This document shows positions 44,652-56,655 of a DNA stretch of 64,000 nucleotides, piece after piece (position 1 is the stretch's first letter; each line of letters begins with the position of its first letter). Below the pieces are notes generated by a model, which did not search any database, was not told where the DNA came from, and saw nothing but the letters and a program-made list of their open reading frames with translations. The position numbers and the translations under genes are program-made. Source of the stretch: Hygrophila difformis (taxonomy: Eukaryota; Streptophyta; Magnoliopsida; Lamiales; Acanthaceae); the NCBI GenBank assembly GCA_030278955.1, contig JAOANR010000014.1:16370068-16434067 (forward strand). Reading direction: 5' to 3'.

Positions 44652-45868
44652 TGCTAGCTCGTTGCAAAGCTGCAAAATAAATATTATTTCCTACGCCACA
44701 AAACACAATAAGTAATGTAGTAGTGAGTAGGGTCGTCTCCCAAGGAATGCAATAAAGGACTCAATAAATTGATTATTTATATTTATGGATATAATATGGG
44801 GGATTTGATTTCACCTAATTTTAACAAAAGGAATAAAATAAAGCGAGCAAAAATAACAAAAGCAATCAATCTCCAAACTTCAATAATGAAAAGATCTAGC
44901 CTTGGCATGAATTTCATTTAGGATATGAATTTGTTCGTCAACTTATATTTAACATTTATTGATCATTTGGATAAATTGGTTATAGTTAAATCAACACGGT
45001 TGATAACCAACTTTTCCTTACCTTTTGATAGCTAAGGTACGACCGTTAGCTAATTCCCTTCTTGAGAAAGAATACCAAGTATGAAAAGGTAATTTACACT
45101 CCCAAAAGCATTAAACTCAAGAAAAGCCCAATTCAATATAACAATATTCCTAAGAGGACTTGTTCAAAATTGATCCCAAATTCCCACTAGAGTGTCTGCT
45201 CAAGTTTGTTACTGTTAATTAAAATTCAACACATTTACGGATGAAGAATTCTAATTTAACAATGAATTCAATAAATCAATATGTGGCCACAACTATTAAA
45301 TTAAGAATTCAAACATATATTATAGAGAATTTAGAAATACCCAATGACCAACAAACATTCAATTCAATCCAAAACAAAGTTTCACAATTTCATATTTCTA
45401 AAATCAATTCATACCAAAGCTAGAAAATAGTTTACTCACACTCCATAAAAACTCCAATGAAATATGAAAAATTGAACATCTTCATTTGGTGGTGAAGAGT
45501 AATTTCTTTGGGACTTGGATAGAGAGGAAGATGGAAGAATGTCTTTGTGTAGTTCATAAGCTCCCAATTTATAGACTCAATTTTGCACATGTATTTTCAC
45601 TCTTCAATTTTGGTGGCTTGAGTCTTCAATTTTTGGTGGCTTGATTCTACATTGGTGGCTTGATTCTACTTTGGTGGCTTGTCTTTTTTTCTTCTTTCAA
45701 CTTTGATGTCTCTTCACTTGTTCTTCAATTTTTTTACAAGTTCTTTTGTCAAGTATGTTGAACCTATTCACACACCAAAATTTACCAATTAAGAGTGTTT
45801 ATATTGTGTTTACATTCAAAACAAGACAAAAATGTATGCAAAATATTTATATTATTTAGCCTATATCA
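44652..45868 (-). repeat. E5 LTR2 (middle, shared)
   Basis: At 1217 bp it carries a 20-bp tandem duplication (TTGATTCTAC[A/T]TTGGTGGC) near 45640-45680 not seen in the other two. It serves as 5' LTR of copy A and 3' LTR of copy B. Its plus-strand left part matches LTR3, while ACATTCAAAACAAG near its right end matches LTR1. Confidence 0.92.
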
Positions 45869-48796
45869 ACTCCCCCACACCTAATCCTTGCTTGTCCTCA
45901 AGCATATATCAAAATCAAATATCAAAAGTGCATGCCAAACCAAGTATCATTCAACCATGTCAAAGTTTTATCAAAATCAAGGTATGCAAAGCCAACTATC
46001 CTCACAAAATGGGAAAATATAATAAGAGATCACTCACCCTTAAGAGTTTAGGCTAGATTTCACTCAATACGCATAGAGAACTATCAATCCCATAGGCTTG
46101 CTATCAAATCACAGTAAATTCACATCTCAAATAAGAACATGATGCTCATAATCAAAGGGTCTTTATTAGGGTTGTAACGGGGCTAAGGTTGGGGTAGGAA
46201 AATATGGAATATGTAGGTTAAAAAGGAATTGAGGAAATTGTCTAACCATCAAAACATGCTACGAGACATATGTTGCACAAATTCTCTTTGACATCGATGA
46301 TCATGCTGCTCTCAAGATAAAGAATTACAAGTTGCAGCTAATACAAACATTTCTGCCTCTCTCTCTCTTTTTTTTTTCTTTTTTTTTTCTTTTTTTTTCT
46401 TTTTCTCTTTTTTTTGGTGGCTTTCAATAGCTTGGTACGTTTATTAGAGGAATTCCCTTGTCTGAAAATTGCAGACAGAACTTCAACTCTTTGTTCATAA
46501 CACTCCGGTCAGAGGAACACGTTCCAAACTATTTATTTCCACTGCCCTGGTATTTTTTTCTTTTTCTTTTTCTTTTTTTTTTTAAAAAATTAAGAGAGAG
46601 GCAGTACCATTACATCGGATACAAAGACTCAATCAACTCACATCAAGTGCAACCTCTAAACAAAATCACATGTAATGATGTTTAAACAAATTTCCTCATG
46701 TTCCTAGGGTTCAAATTATTGTATGGCCATAATCAAAGAAAAGGTCTCATAGGCTAAGGGTTAAACATGAACCAAGAAAAATGGATATATCATCAATAGG
46801 CTCAACGTGGTTCACTAGGGGATAAGCATGGGTAAAGGGAAAAAAAACGAGGCCAAAATGGGATAATCCTAGTGCCCTTATCATTTTATTTGCATCAAGA
46901 TTCAAAAATGAGAGTGGAATCAACTATGTATAATCAAGCAAGTTCTAGAAAATCAAGTCTCATGTGTTTCACACAACAAAAAATTTGAGCAAGTACGTGT
47001 GTATATTTTTTCTTTTTCTTGCTCAAAGAGGCTCAAATAGCTCACTTAGGGTTAGGTGACAGACGGCTAAGCACACCTCTCAATTAATTTGACTAAGAAG
47101 ATGGCAAACTCTACAAAATTCAAGCAATGCACATAAGAACTTGGCAAGATAAACGCAAGAGGACACGCTAGGAAGTTCAAAAATTCATATTCATATGAGC
47201 ATAACCTAAAATCTCCCCCACACCTAAATCATGCAATGTCCCTATTGCAAAATGAAGATGAAATAAAGGAGGAAGAGGAAGGAAACTTATCAGGTTTAAA
47301 CTTTGGGAGACCGAATGTGCCTACGGCCATCTTGGGCGTTTGAAATCCTTTTCGAGTTGGAAACAATGGGACGTGTTTGGATATAGTGTACTGGATTCCA
47401 TGTCCCATTATCAGTCCCATTATCAGACCTGCAGGCAGAACATTTCTAATAAACCAACCAATGCCAACACAAAAATTCATTAATGTCAGATGGCATGTGC
47501 AGAATCAGAATTACTCGGACACCAAATGCCTAATTTCAGCAAATACTAATGAACAAAATCCTCAACACCAGGGTTGTCAAACCAAACCTAATTTCATCAT
47601 TTCACAAGGGCGATCAAATATTCAAAGAAAGAGGAACTTAGCACTTCCTGGAATGACAAAATACTAATTTGCAACATTTTTAATTGTCAACACAAGAACA
47701 GGTCAAAACGCCAACAATTTGTATTCAAAACATCACAAATTGAGAAAATAAGAAAGACTTCCCCGAAATTGAGAGCTGCAAACTAAAATTGATGTTTTTG
47801 GAACCCTAGCAGCGGCGGCGGCTCGGCAATGGTGGTGTGCAGCGATGGTTGTGGAATGGTGGTGGTGGGCGGCGAGCGAGAGAGAGAGAAAAGAAGAAGG
47901 GCGGGCGGCGCTGCTGGAGCGAAACAGAGAAGGAACAGGGGCGACGGAAGGGCTGGAGTGGTGGCGGCAATGGAGAGAGGCAGGGACGGCGGCGGCGACT
48001 GGAAGGATGGTGGTGCGCGAGCGCGGCGAGTTCGAGTGAGACAGAGGCTGGCGCATCAAGGGGCAGCGGCGGCGTGGGCGGTGGAGCGACGACGACTGGA
48101 ATGAGAGGAGGATGGCGGTGGCGCGGGGATGAGGAAGAAGAGATGGTGGTGGCTCGGTGGAGATAGAGAAAAAGAGAGAAATGAAGGAGGGAGGCCGCGA
48201 GGGATGGTGGTGCCGGTCGGTGGTGCGGCAGCGGCGAGACGGTGGCGGCTGAGAGGGAGAGGCGAGAGAAAACGAGAGGAGGGCGGTGGGTGGTGACTGT
48301 CGAGAGAGATTTGGGGTGGAGGGGAGGAGACGGGTCTATTTCTGTTAGGGCTTTTAGTGGGGTTTGAATTTTGGAAGCTGATTTTGCCCCAAGTCCTCAT
48401 CAATATTCAGTCTATTTTTCTCTCTCGAGGGTGCCCATGCACAAGGCTCTTATTTAGACTGGTGGACTTCCTTCCTTCCACTCCAATACCAGTGTATATT
48501 TACTCCTTGGGCGTGCCCACGCACAAGGCTTCTAGTTACTCTGTTTCTCCATCTCTTTTCCTTATGTAGTCCAGTATGAATTTCACTCCTAAGCATGCCC
48601 ACGCACAACACCAATTTTTGCTCTGTCACTTCAAAAAGTCCTGAAATCAAATAGCATGAGTCAAAACCAATAAAAACTTTATTAGACTTAATCTAAGACT
48701 AAAAACTTCAATTAAGAAAATGAGATTAAAAATAAGAACACTTGGGCTGCCTCCCAAGAAGCGCATTTCTTTTACGTCTTTAGCTAGACTTAGCTT
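45869..48796 (-). other. E5 copy B non-coding 3' internal region
   Basis: It is the second copy of 39024-41950, with the same polypurine tract, pyrimidine tracts and GC-rich block (about 47806-48326). Visible differences include a longer T run near 46370, AACTTATCAGG for AACTTCCCAGG near 47285, and GGTGGCGCG for GGTGACGCG near 48117. Confidence 0.6.
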
Positions 48797-48802
48797 TCCA
48801 AC

Positions 48803-51391
48803 TTAAAACTTTCCCCATTGGGATTTATTGGAGTCATAAACTCCACATCTTTTCTTCTCAAAACCTTTGTAATATGGCTTAAGTTGGACGCCATTTACAA
48901 TCAACTTGCCCATGGTGGAACTTCGGGTTGTCATTTCATCAAAAGAGTCAATATTAGTTATATCAAACGGACCAAACCCACTAGAACAATGCTTACCTCG
49001 ATCAAATATTGAATGAGATCCACAAAATGTCCTACCATTTCCTTTTATAAGTGGTGGATCTTCCTTGTACATCATGTCATTCCCTTGCATCTCATTCCCC
49101 ACTTCCTGCACATTTTGGTTAAGAACAACATCCATACTACACACAGAATTAGATTCCACATGATTTACATTCTCAAAAATATTGAACTTTACCTTCACAC
49201 CATCAAATTCCATAGTCAATGTCCCATTCTCCACATCAATTTTTGTTCTTGCAGTATACATAAATGGCCTACCAAGTATGATAGGTGAAGGATTTCGACA
49301 TTTTTCATCATTCATATCTACCACATAGAAATCAACAGGAAAAATTAAATCATTTACTTGCACTAGGACATCTTCCACCATGCCTTCAGGATATGCATTG
49401 GTCCTATCAGCTAGTTAAATGATTATTCCAGTTTCTTTCAATGGCCCAATATTCAGTGAATTATATATAGATTTAGGCATGACATTAATCGCTACTCCTA
49501 AATCTAACATGGCCTTTTCAATATCCATCTTACCTATCTTACATGGCACTGCAAACATACCAGGATCTCCAAATTTTTGAGGTAATTTGCGTTGAAGGAC
49601 TGCTGACACACTCTCCCCAGCTAAGATCCTCTCATCTCCTCGCAGCCGTTTCTTCTTGGTACATAAATCTTTTAAGAACTTGGCATAGCGAGGTACATGC
49701 TTTATTGCATCAAGTAGAGGGATACTCAAGTCCAATTTTTTGAATACTTCCAACATCTCCTTGTTTTGGTCCCCTTGTTTCGGTTTTGCCAACCTGTGAG
49801 GAAAAGGGGCTGGGTTAGAATATGTTTGAACTGGAGAATTCAAAACTACCTTAGATGAGTTTTTCGATTCTTCTTCTATCTCATTTTCAAGCTCTTCATC
49901 GGCTTTATCCGTAGAATTGATAACCCTTGGACCTTCCAACTCCTTGCCACTTCTCAAGGTTATGGCACTAACATTACATGGGTTCATGCTAGTTTGTGCA
50001 GGTAGCTTTCCTTTCTCATGCTCTCTAGACTCTCGAAGCTCAACCATAACTTGAGCCATTTGATCCTCCAGGTTCTTCACACTCGCCCTAGTTTCCTGCT
50101 GGAATTGCAAAACACTTGAAGCAATAGATTTAACCATGTCTTGCAAGGAACTACCTGGAGCAGGGGTGTGAGGTGGTTGTTGTTGTTGTTGAGGCTGTGG
50201 ATTGGGTTGAAAACCGGGTGGTGGTTGCTGTGGATAGCTAACTTATTGATTTCCATACCTCAGATTCGGGTGATCACGCCACCCCGGATTGTAGGTGTTG
50301 GAGAAATGATCATAATTCTTTCTTTGCACAAAACCAGCTGCATTAACCTCTACTTCCTCAGATAATGTGGGACATGCGTCAGTAGGATGATCATTGCTTG
50401 TGCAAATCCCACATGCTTTCACAGGAACAGTACCCACAGCAAGTTTACGAACAAAAGCAGTCAGTTCATTCAATTGTTGATGTATAGAAGAATTTACCTC
50501 AGTTGCTTCCTTGACTGCTACAATATCTCTGGGTCCGAATTGTTGGGAGTTCATTGCCATGTCATTGAGCAATTCCCAAGCTTCCCGAGGTGTCTTGTTC
50601 ATGAGGGCCCCTCCACAAGCAGCATCAATAATTCTCCTATCGATAGAGGTTAGTCCTTCATAGAAATATTGAATTAAAAGTTGTTCAGGAATTTGATGTT
50701 GTGGGCATCTAGCAATCAGTTTATTGAATCTATCCCAGTACTCATAAAGAGTTTCCCCTTATGCCTGTTTAATACCACATATTTCCTTACGCAGAGTTGC
50801 AGCTCTAGATGCAGGATAAAATCTTTCTAAGAACCTGCGTTTCATCTCAGTCCAAGTGGTGACACTCCCTGCAGGAAGATTGAAGAGCCAATCTTTCGCA
50901 GCATCTTTCAATGAAAATGGAAAAGCTCTCAGCTTGATCTGGTCTTCGGTAATTCCTGGTGGTTTCATACTTGTGCACACCACATCGAACTCTTGCAAAT
51001 GTTTGTGGGGCTCCTCACCTGACAAACCATGGAAAGAAGGCAAAAGATGGATTAGTCCGGATTTAAGTTCAAATTGAGTATTACCTTCAATCATTGGAAA
51101 AGTTATGCAGAGTGGTTGTTGAGTTAAATCGGGAGCAGCCAGCTCCCTAAGAGTCATTCGTTGCGCCATTGGTGCTAGAAGAATCTCAACTTTTTCCTCT
51201 AGCTCTTGACTGTCCTCAGAGTCGGATGAACTAGAACTGTTTGCAGTTTGTAGAGACACGTTAAGCTGTGGTGATAGAACGGTTGCTTTCTCTGCTCTTC
51301 TTTTCTCCTTGGCTTCCTTCCTCAAACGGCGTGCAGTTTTCTCAATTTCAGGGTCAAAGTTTAATTCACTACCACGTCCTGTTCGAGGCAT
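48803..51391 (-). pseudogene. E5 copy B gag-protease frame with three TAA stops
   Basis: It is a second copy of the frame at 41957-44545, again 863 codons without frameshift and with TAA at the same three codons (50759-50761, 50243-50245, 49415-49417). The protease motif here is LDLGVAINVMPKS instead of LDLGAAINVMPKS, so the residue after D-L-G differs from the usual DLGA/DSGA signature. Other differences are few (for example VESNSVCS for VESNFVCS). The shared stops show they were present before the two copies separated. Confidence 0.88.
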
Positions 51392-51475
51392 AAACTAATA
51401 AGCAGAGACAATCAATAATATATAATAAGTAAATATAATAGAAATAACCAAAATAATGAAAATCCTTTTTGTGCT

Positions 51476-51492
51476 CCCCGGCAACGGCGCCA
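51476..51492 (-). promoter_or_regulatory. E5 copy B primer-binding site
   Basis: TGGCGCCGTTGCCGGGG on the minus strand, five bases from LTR3, identical to copy A. Confidence 0.9.
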
Positions 51493-51497
51493 AAAAT

Positions 51498-52695
51498 TGC
51501 TAGCTCGTTGCAAAGCTGCAAAATAAATATTATTTCCTACGCCACAAAACACAATAAGTAATGTAGTAGTGAGTAGGGTCGTCTCCCAAGGAATGCAATA
51601 AAGGACTCAATAAATTGATTATTTATATTTATGGATATAATATGGGGGATTTGATTTCACCTAATTTTAACAAAAGGAATAAAATAAAGCGAGCAAAAAT
51701 AACAAAAGCAATCAATCTCCAAACTTCAATAATGAAAAGATCTAGCCTTGGCATGAATTTCATTTAGGATATGAATTTGTTCATCAACTTATATTTAACA
51801 TTTATTGATCATTTGGATAAATTGGTTATAGTTAAATCAACACGGTTGATAACCAACTTTTCCTTACCTTTTGATAGCTAAGGTACGACCGTTAGCTAAT
51901 TCCCTTCTTGAGAAAGAATACCAAGTATGAAAAGGTAATTTACACTCCCAAAAGCATTAAACTCAAGAAAAGCCCAATTCAATATAACAATATTCCTAAG
52001 AGGACTTGTTCAAAATTGATCCCAAATTCCCACTAGAGTGTCTGCTCTAGTTTGTTACTGTTAATTAAAATTCAACACATTTACGGATGAAGAATTCTAA
52101 TTTAACAATGAATTCAATAAATCAATATGTGGCCACAACTATTAAATTAAGAATTCAAACATATATTATAGAGAATTTAGAAATACCCAATGACCAACAA
52201 ACATTCAATTCAATCCAAAACAAAGTTTCACAATTTCATATTTCTAAAATCAATTCATACCAAAGCTAGAAAATAGTTTACTCACACTCCATAAAAACTC
52301 CAATGAAATATGAAAAATTGAACATCTTCATTTGGTGGTGAAGAGTAATTTCTTTGGGACTTGGATAGAGAGGAAGATGGAAGAATGTCTTTGTGTAGTT
52401 CATAAGCTCCCAATTTATAGACTCAATTTTGCACATGTATTTTCACTCTTCAATTTTGGTGGCTTGAGTCTTCAATTTTTGGTGGCTTGATTCTACTTTG
52501 GTGGCTTGTCTTTTTTTCTTCTTTCAACTTTGATGTCTCTTCACTTGTTCTTCAATTTTTTTCCAAGTTCTTTTGTCAAGTATGTTGAACCTATTCACAC
52601 ACCAAAATTTACCAATTAAGAGTGTTTATATTGTGTTTACATTCCAAACAAGACAAAAATGTATGCAAAATATTTATATTATTTAGCCTATATCA
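51498..52695 (-). repeat. E5 LTR3 (outer right)
   Basis: 1198 bp, ending CTATATCA directly before the duplicated TGCGG. It shares most LTR1-versus-rest differences with LTR2. It has ACATTCCAAACAAG where LTR1 and LTR2 have ACATTCAAAACAAG. Confidence 0.92.
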
Positions 52696-53839
52696 TGCGG
52701 CACCCAGCGTGCCGAATTTTAGTTACGCGGCACCACTCATGCCGATCTATGCTTCATCGGGCTCCTTGATGGCGGCCAGTGTTGGTGCGTCTGGCATGGC
52801 GCCATGTCAGGCTGCGGCACCTCATATACCGAATGTTCAAACCACACCTCATGTGTCTGCACCATTGAACCTTGGTTGGATGCCGCCAACACTAGGGGGC
52901 CAGGAACCATAGCCCTATGAAGTGGTGGCGGTTCCTACCACACCAACCGCCTTGTCTCCTCTTGCCGACATGCCTCCTATGCAGGCACCTGGTTGGATGC
53001 CGCCAACACTAGGGGGCAGGCACCACAAGCTTGTGGAGTGGCGGCGGCACTTGCACCAGCCGCCATGCCTCCTGCCACGCTTCTAGCCGCCATACCTCCT
53101 ACACAGGCACCGGCGATCTCACCCGAGTTGCTTGCAGACATGATACAGCAACACTTTGGAATTCAACTGAGGCCGATGGAGCGGCCTACATATATGAAAC
53201 CCTACCCTGATTGGGTAGACACCATGCAACCATATCCAAGGGGCTTCAAGATGCCCGAATTCACCACATTCTCAGGGGATGATGGCAAGTCCACTGTAGA
53301 GCATGTGGGCAGATTTACTGCCCAGTGTGGTGAAGTGGCCAACAATTGGCTGAAATTGAGATTATTCAGCTCATCTCTCATTGGACACGCTTTTGCATGG
53401 TATGCGTCATTGCGGCCTAATTCAATTCAAAATTGGACCGATCTGGAGTGAGCTTTCCATGACAGGTTTCTACACAACGTTTTCACAGCCCACAGGTGAG
53501 CCTCGCAGACCTTACAAACGCCAAACAATTTGCTAATGAGGCGGCAATCACTTTTATTAACAGATTACCGCGGCTTATGGGTCGATGCACCATGGCAGTC
53601 CCTGACAAGGAAATAGCTAATATTGCAGTAGCAAACATGTTACCGAAACTGAAAGAGCATTTAATTGTGCAGGATTCCACTGATCTTGCCCACCTGGCCG
53701 GGAAAGCGGCCTGCTTGGAAAAGTTCCTTGAGGAACAAAACGAGAAACGTCTACCTACACACGGGACTCGTTTTGAGAAATTGAAACATGATAAAAAAAA
53801 AAAAAGGAAGACGAATCAACAGTGGTGGCCAATGCAATA

Positions 53840-55520
53840 ACCTTGGGTGGTAAAAACCCTAGATAGTGGCCCTGGAACGCCATCAACAGCGGCCTTGGAG
53901 GCCGAGTAGTTGGTGAATGAGGATGGCGCCTGGCTGAGGACGGCAGCCTGACTGAGGATGGCGCCCCGACAGATGAGCTCCGAAGCACGACAGATGAGCT
54001 CCAAGAGATGGCGGCTTCCGAGATCACAGATGGATGACGGCCCAAGAACTCCTCATTGGTGGAACTTGAGCAGGGGTGGCGGCCCTCTCCCTCGATGGTG
54101 GCTCACAAGTTGTGCGGCCCGGGGTGGCATCCCGAGCGGATGCAGATGGTGGCCTAGAGCTGGCGGCCGGAGCAAATGAAGATGGCGGCCCGGAGTTGGC
54201 GGCCTGGAGCTGGCGACTGGCGTCGCTCCATCAGCTAAATTCTACGTTAAAAATGCAATGCGTGTTTGAGGATACTCAAGGGATACTCAATGAAACAGAC
54301 GAAATAATAGTCAAGCAACTAGCATGGCATGGTTCTCTAAAAAGGGATGCTCATCAAATAAGAGAATCAAACATATGGATGATTTGGCTAGTTCCTCAAA
54401 CAAACATGTAAGGTGGATATACCGATCACCAGGATACACATCAGAGATACAAATGAGACGAAAAGAAACAAGATGCCCAGCATACAATTCAAAGTCTCGG
54501 GTGCAATTCAGCATGCAGTTTAAAGTATCAAGATCAGAAATAAGCCCAGCATGCAATTCAAAATTCATCTATTAGCTCAATAATGCATAGATTTCGAGTC
54601 CCTAGTCTCTGATCCTGGTCTCGAATCATATTCAACAAAATTAGAGTTTTCGGCCAACAAAAAAGCAATAATCGAGAACCGAAAGGAGTAGACTAACCTG
54701 ATCCATAAGATGGATGGAGGCTCGTGGAGCAGACTGGCGGCGAACTCCCACGGCTGGCGGCGATCAAAGGGGTGGCGGCGCAACAGGCTGGCGGCCCAAC
54801 CGGGCTTGGCGGCGTTCCAGCTGGCGGCGATGGCAGCTCCCGGGACTCAGTGGCGGCGCTTCTGGACGATGGCGGTGGCCCGGGTTGGCGGCTCAGGGGG
54901 CTGGCAGCTGGCGGCCCGTGGAGAGCGGGCGGCTGGCGGCTCTCGCATTCCGGGTGGCGGCATCCGAGTTGGCAGCGAACAAGGAGGCTGGCAGCCCGGA
55001 AAACGTTGACGGCGCTCAAGGTGGCAGCGACCCGGGGCTGGCGGCGCTTGAGACTCAATGGCGGCCCAAGGACGGAACGGTGTTGGCGGCTCAGGATGCT
55101 CCTCAATGGCGGCTGCAGCTGGCGGCTGGCGGCGATCAAGGTTGGCGGCGCTCGCGGTCGAGTTGGCGGCGTTCACGATCAAGTCCGATGACAGGCTGGC
55201 GGCTAGCAGGTGGCGGCCCGGGCTCCTGGCAGTTGGCGGCGTTCCAAAGTTGGCGGACGCGAGTAGGCTGGCGGCTCCCCCGGAGGGTTGGCGGCTGTTG
55301 GCAAGGGATGGCGGCCCCAGACTTGAGACAATGGCGGCCTCAAGCAAATGGTTGGAGGCGTGTGATGGATTGGCGGCTCTCCTCACTGGCGGCCTAGCCT
55401 TCTAGCAGCACAGAGATGACGGCTCGAGAGGGGTTGGCGGCCGGAAGGAGATGGTGGCTCTCCCTCGACAGGATGGCGGCCTGGGCTGGAGTTCTCTGGC
55501 GGCGCTCGGCGGCGATCAGC
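53840..55520 (+). repeat. GGCGGC-rich low-complexity region of E4
   Basis: TGGCGGC, GGCGGCC and ATGGCGG words occur dozens of times at irregular 8-25 bp spacing, interrupted by an ordinary AT-richer patch at about 54230-54690. Because the word has few stops, several overlapping frames are open on both strands (up to 227 codons) with Trp/Arg/Ala-rich translations. I regard these as by-products of composition, not genes. The GC content is far above the surroundings. Confidence 0.75.
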
Positions 55521-55803
55521 AGCGAAGACGGCTGGCTGCCCGGAGCATGATGAGGCGCGATATGATGGTGGTAGCTCGAGAACGCGACGACGGCGGCACC
55601 CCGGAGCGGTGGTGCTTGCGGAAAGGATGATTGAGTAAGGAGGAAGAGAGAAGAAAAAATTTGGAAAAAAATGAGCAAAATTTTGAGGCTTGAAAGCTCG
55701 AAGAAACCCTAATGGGCTTAAGTGGGCCAAATGTCTAAACCTAAATTAAAGCGCACAAATCTGTCTTAAATTTTAATCAGACAAATTGTGCGAGGGGGGC
55801 ATC

Positions 55804-56411
55804 TGTTAATCCAAAAAGTAAAAATTAGGCCCATTAAGTTCCGGCCCATTATGCTTCGGCCCAACATTCAAGTAACCGGCCCAGTTCATGGGTGAGCCCA
55901 GGACGAATGATTCTGGAACTGTGAGAGGCGCCGCACCCTTGGAGAAGATTGGAGCGGCATGGTAGACCAGGCATCAAACATAGAGAGGATCATTGATGAC
56001 AGACAATGAGTAATGGCAACATACTTGGATAAGATCGGAGCAGCGTTGTAGACCAGACATCACCCATGGAGAGGATCATGGGAACATTGATGACAGGCGC
56101 CATCAAGGGAGAGCATCATGGGAACGTTACCCAGCGTTACAGCTTCTCCATCCAGAGGTGAATGTCGTAGTCTGCCTCTATAAATACAACGGTGGTGGCA
56201 TCCCAAGAGAGGATCATCCACAAACCCCCCAAGAGGAATCGCACTTTCATTATCTTTACTTTATGCCTTTTCCTTTCTGCAAGTTTCTTTCGTGTTCTTC
56301 CATTCCGTAATTTACATTCCTTTACCAGCTTTCATTATTTTCTTGTAATATTTCTTCTATATTTTCTTGTAATCTTTTCGGAGTTCATCAATAAAAAATT
56401 CTTGGTTAACA
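55804..56411 (+). repeat. E4 3' LTR
   Basis: 608 bp, starting TGTTAATCC and ending TTGGTTAACA, preceded by the polypurine tract GAGGGGGGCATC. It keeps the roughly 115 bp missing in the 5' LTR. Confidence 0.9.
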
Positions 56412-56655
56412 GTAGGGTTTTAAAGTATCCATATGTGTGGTCAAACAAACTTAATGCCTACATGACAACCATGTGGTATAATTAAATTAATTATTTTTAC
56501 TAGTCTTATGTCATATCAGCAAATGGGGGTGACTAAGGCCCGATGGGACCAAATCAAAAATAATTAGTTGTGACACCAAATTAGAAAACTCCATAATGTG
56601 GCATCAAATTGAAAAATTGGCAAAGTTACAGCACAATTTTGACATTTTTCCCCCA

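Larger units (their letters stand above)
37568..52695 (-). mobile_element. E5: Athila-type tandem array LTR-int-LTR-int-LTR
   Basis: Three LTRs (37568-39023, 44652-45868, 51498-52695) alternate with two near-identical internal regions (39024-44651 and 45869-51497), on the minus strand. The whole 15.1 kb array has one target duplication, TGCGG, at 37563-37567 and 52696-52700. Each internal copy has the Athila-type primer site TGGCGCCGTTGCCGGGG and a polypurine tract (GTGTGGGGGAGT, minus strand). Each encodes only Gag plus protease; reverse transcriptase, RNase H and integrase are missing. The two copies are offset by 6846 bp and differ by roughly ten substitutions by eye. Confidence 0.93.
37096..53837 (+). 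pseudogene. E4 gag, interrupted by E5
   Basis: The frame opens at ATG 37096 (MLLRSGRVVRDLTQ) and runs to the E5 insertion at 37567. It resumes in frame at 52701 when E5 and one TGCGG are ignored. The second part has an Ala/Pro-rich stretch and then the gypsy Gag core (YPRGFKMPEFTTFSGDD, HVGRFTAQCGE, LKLRLFSSSLIGHAFAWY). Breaks are a TAG at 52912, a missing base near 53015, a TGA after NWTDLE at about 53449-53451 and a shift near 53495. The last piece (VSLADLTNAKQFANEAAITF) ends at 53837 in a Lys-rich tail (HDKKKKRKTNQQ). No CCHC knuckle or protease follows. A GGTTGGATGCCGCCAACAC segment occurs twice (52876 and 52990). Confidence 0.8.
36550..56411 (+). mobile_element. E4: gag-only Ty3/gypsy element hosting E5
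   Basis: The LTRs are 36550-37042 and 55804-56411, flanked by GTAGG at 36545-36549 and 56412-56416. The primer site TGGCACACCCAGTGGGAC follows the left LTR, and GAGGGGGGCATC precedes the right LTR. Only a broken gag is recognisable; there is no protease, reverse transcriptase or integrase. The gag is followed by about 1.7 kb of GGCGGC-rich DNA. The Gag core resembles Tat/Ogre-lineage Gag. It is a non-autonomous element of about 4.7 kb once the 15.1 kb nested E5 is removed. Confidence 0.85.
36199..56655. mobile_element. Foldback element split by gypsy element E4
   Basis: The left arm 36199-36549 starts GGGGAAAAATGTCAAAATGA and the right arm 56412-56655 ends AATTTTGACATTTTTCCCC, forming inverted repeats that extend well inward (CTAATTTTTCAATTTGGTG with the right-arm counterpart). 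The arms are continuous once E4 and one GTAGG are removed. I do not see a clear outer target duplication. GGGGAAAA/TTTTCCCC termini suggest a Mutator-like foldback element. Confidence 0.6.

Noticed and set aside
54076..55405. Open frames of 100-227 codons in the GGCGGC-rich region
   Set aside because: Trp/Arg/Ala-rich translations in several frames at once are a by-product of the repeated word; no start context or similarity supports a gene.
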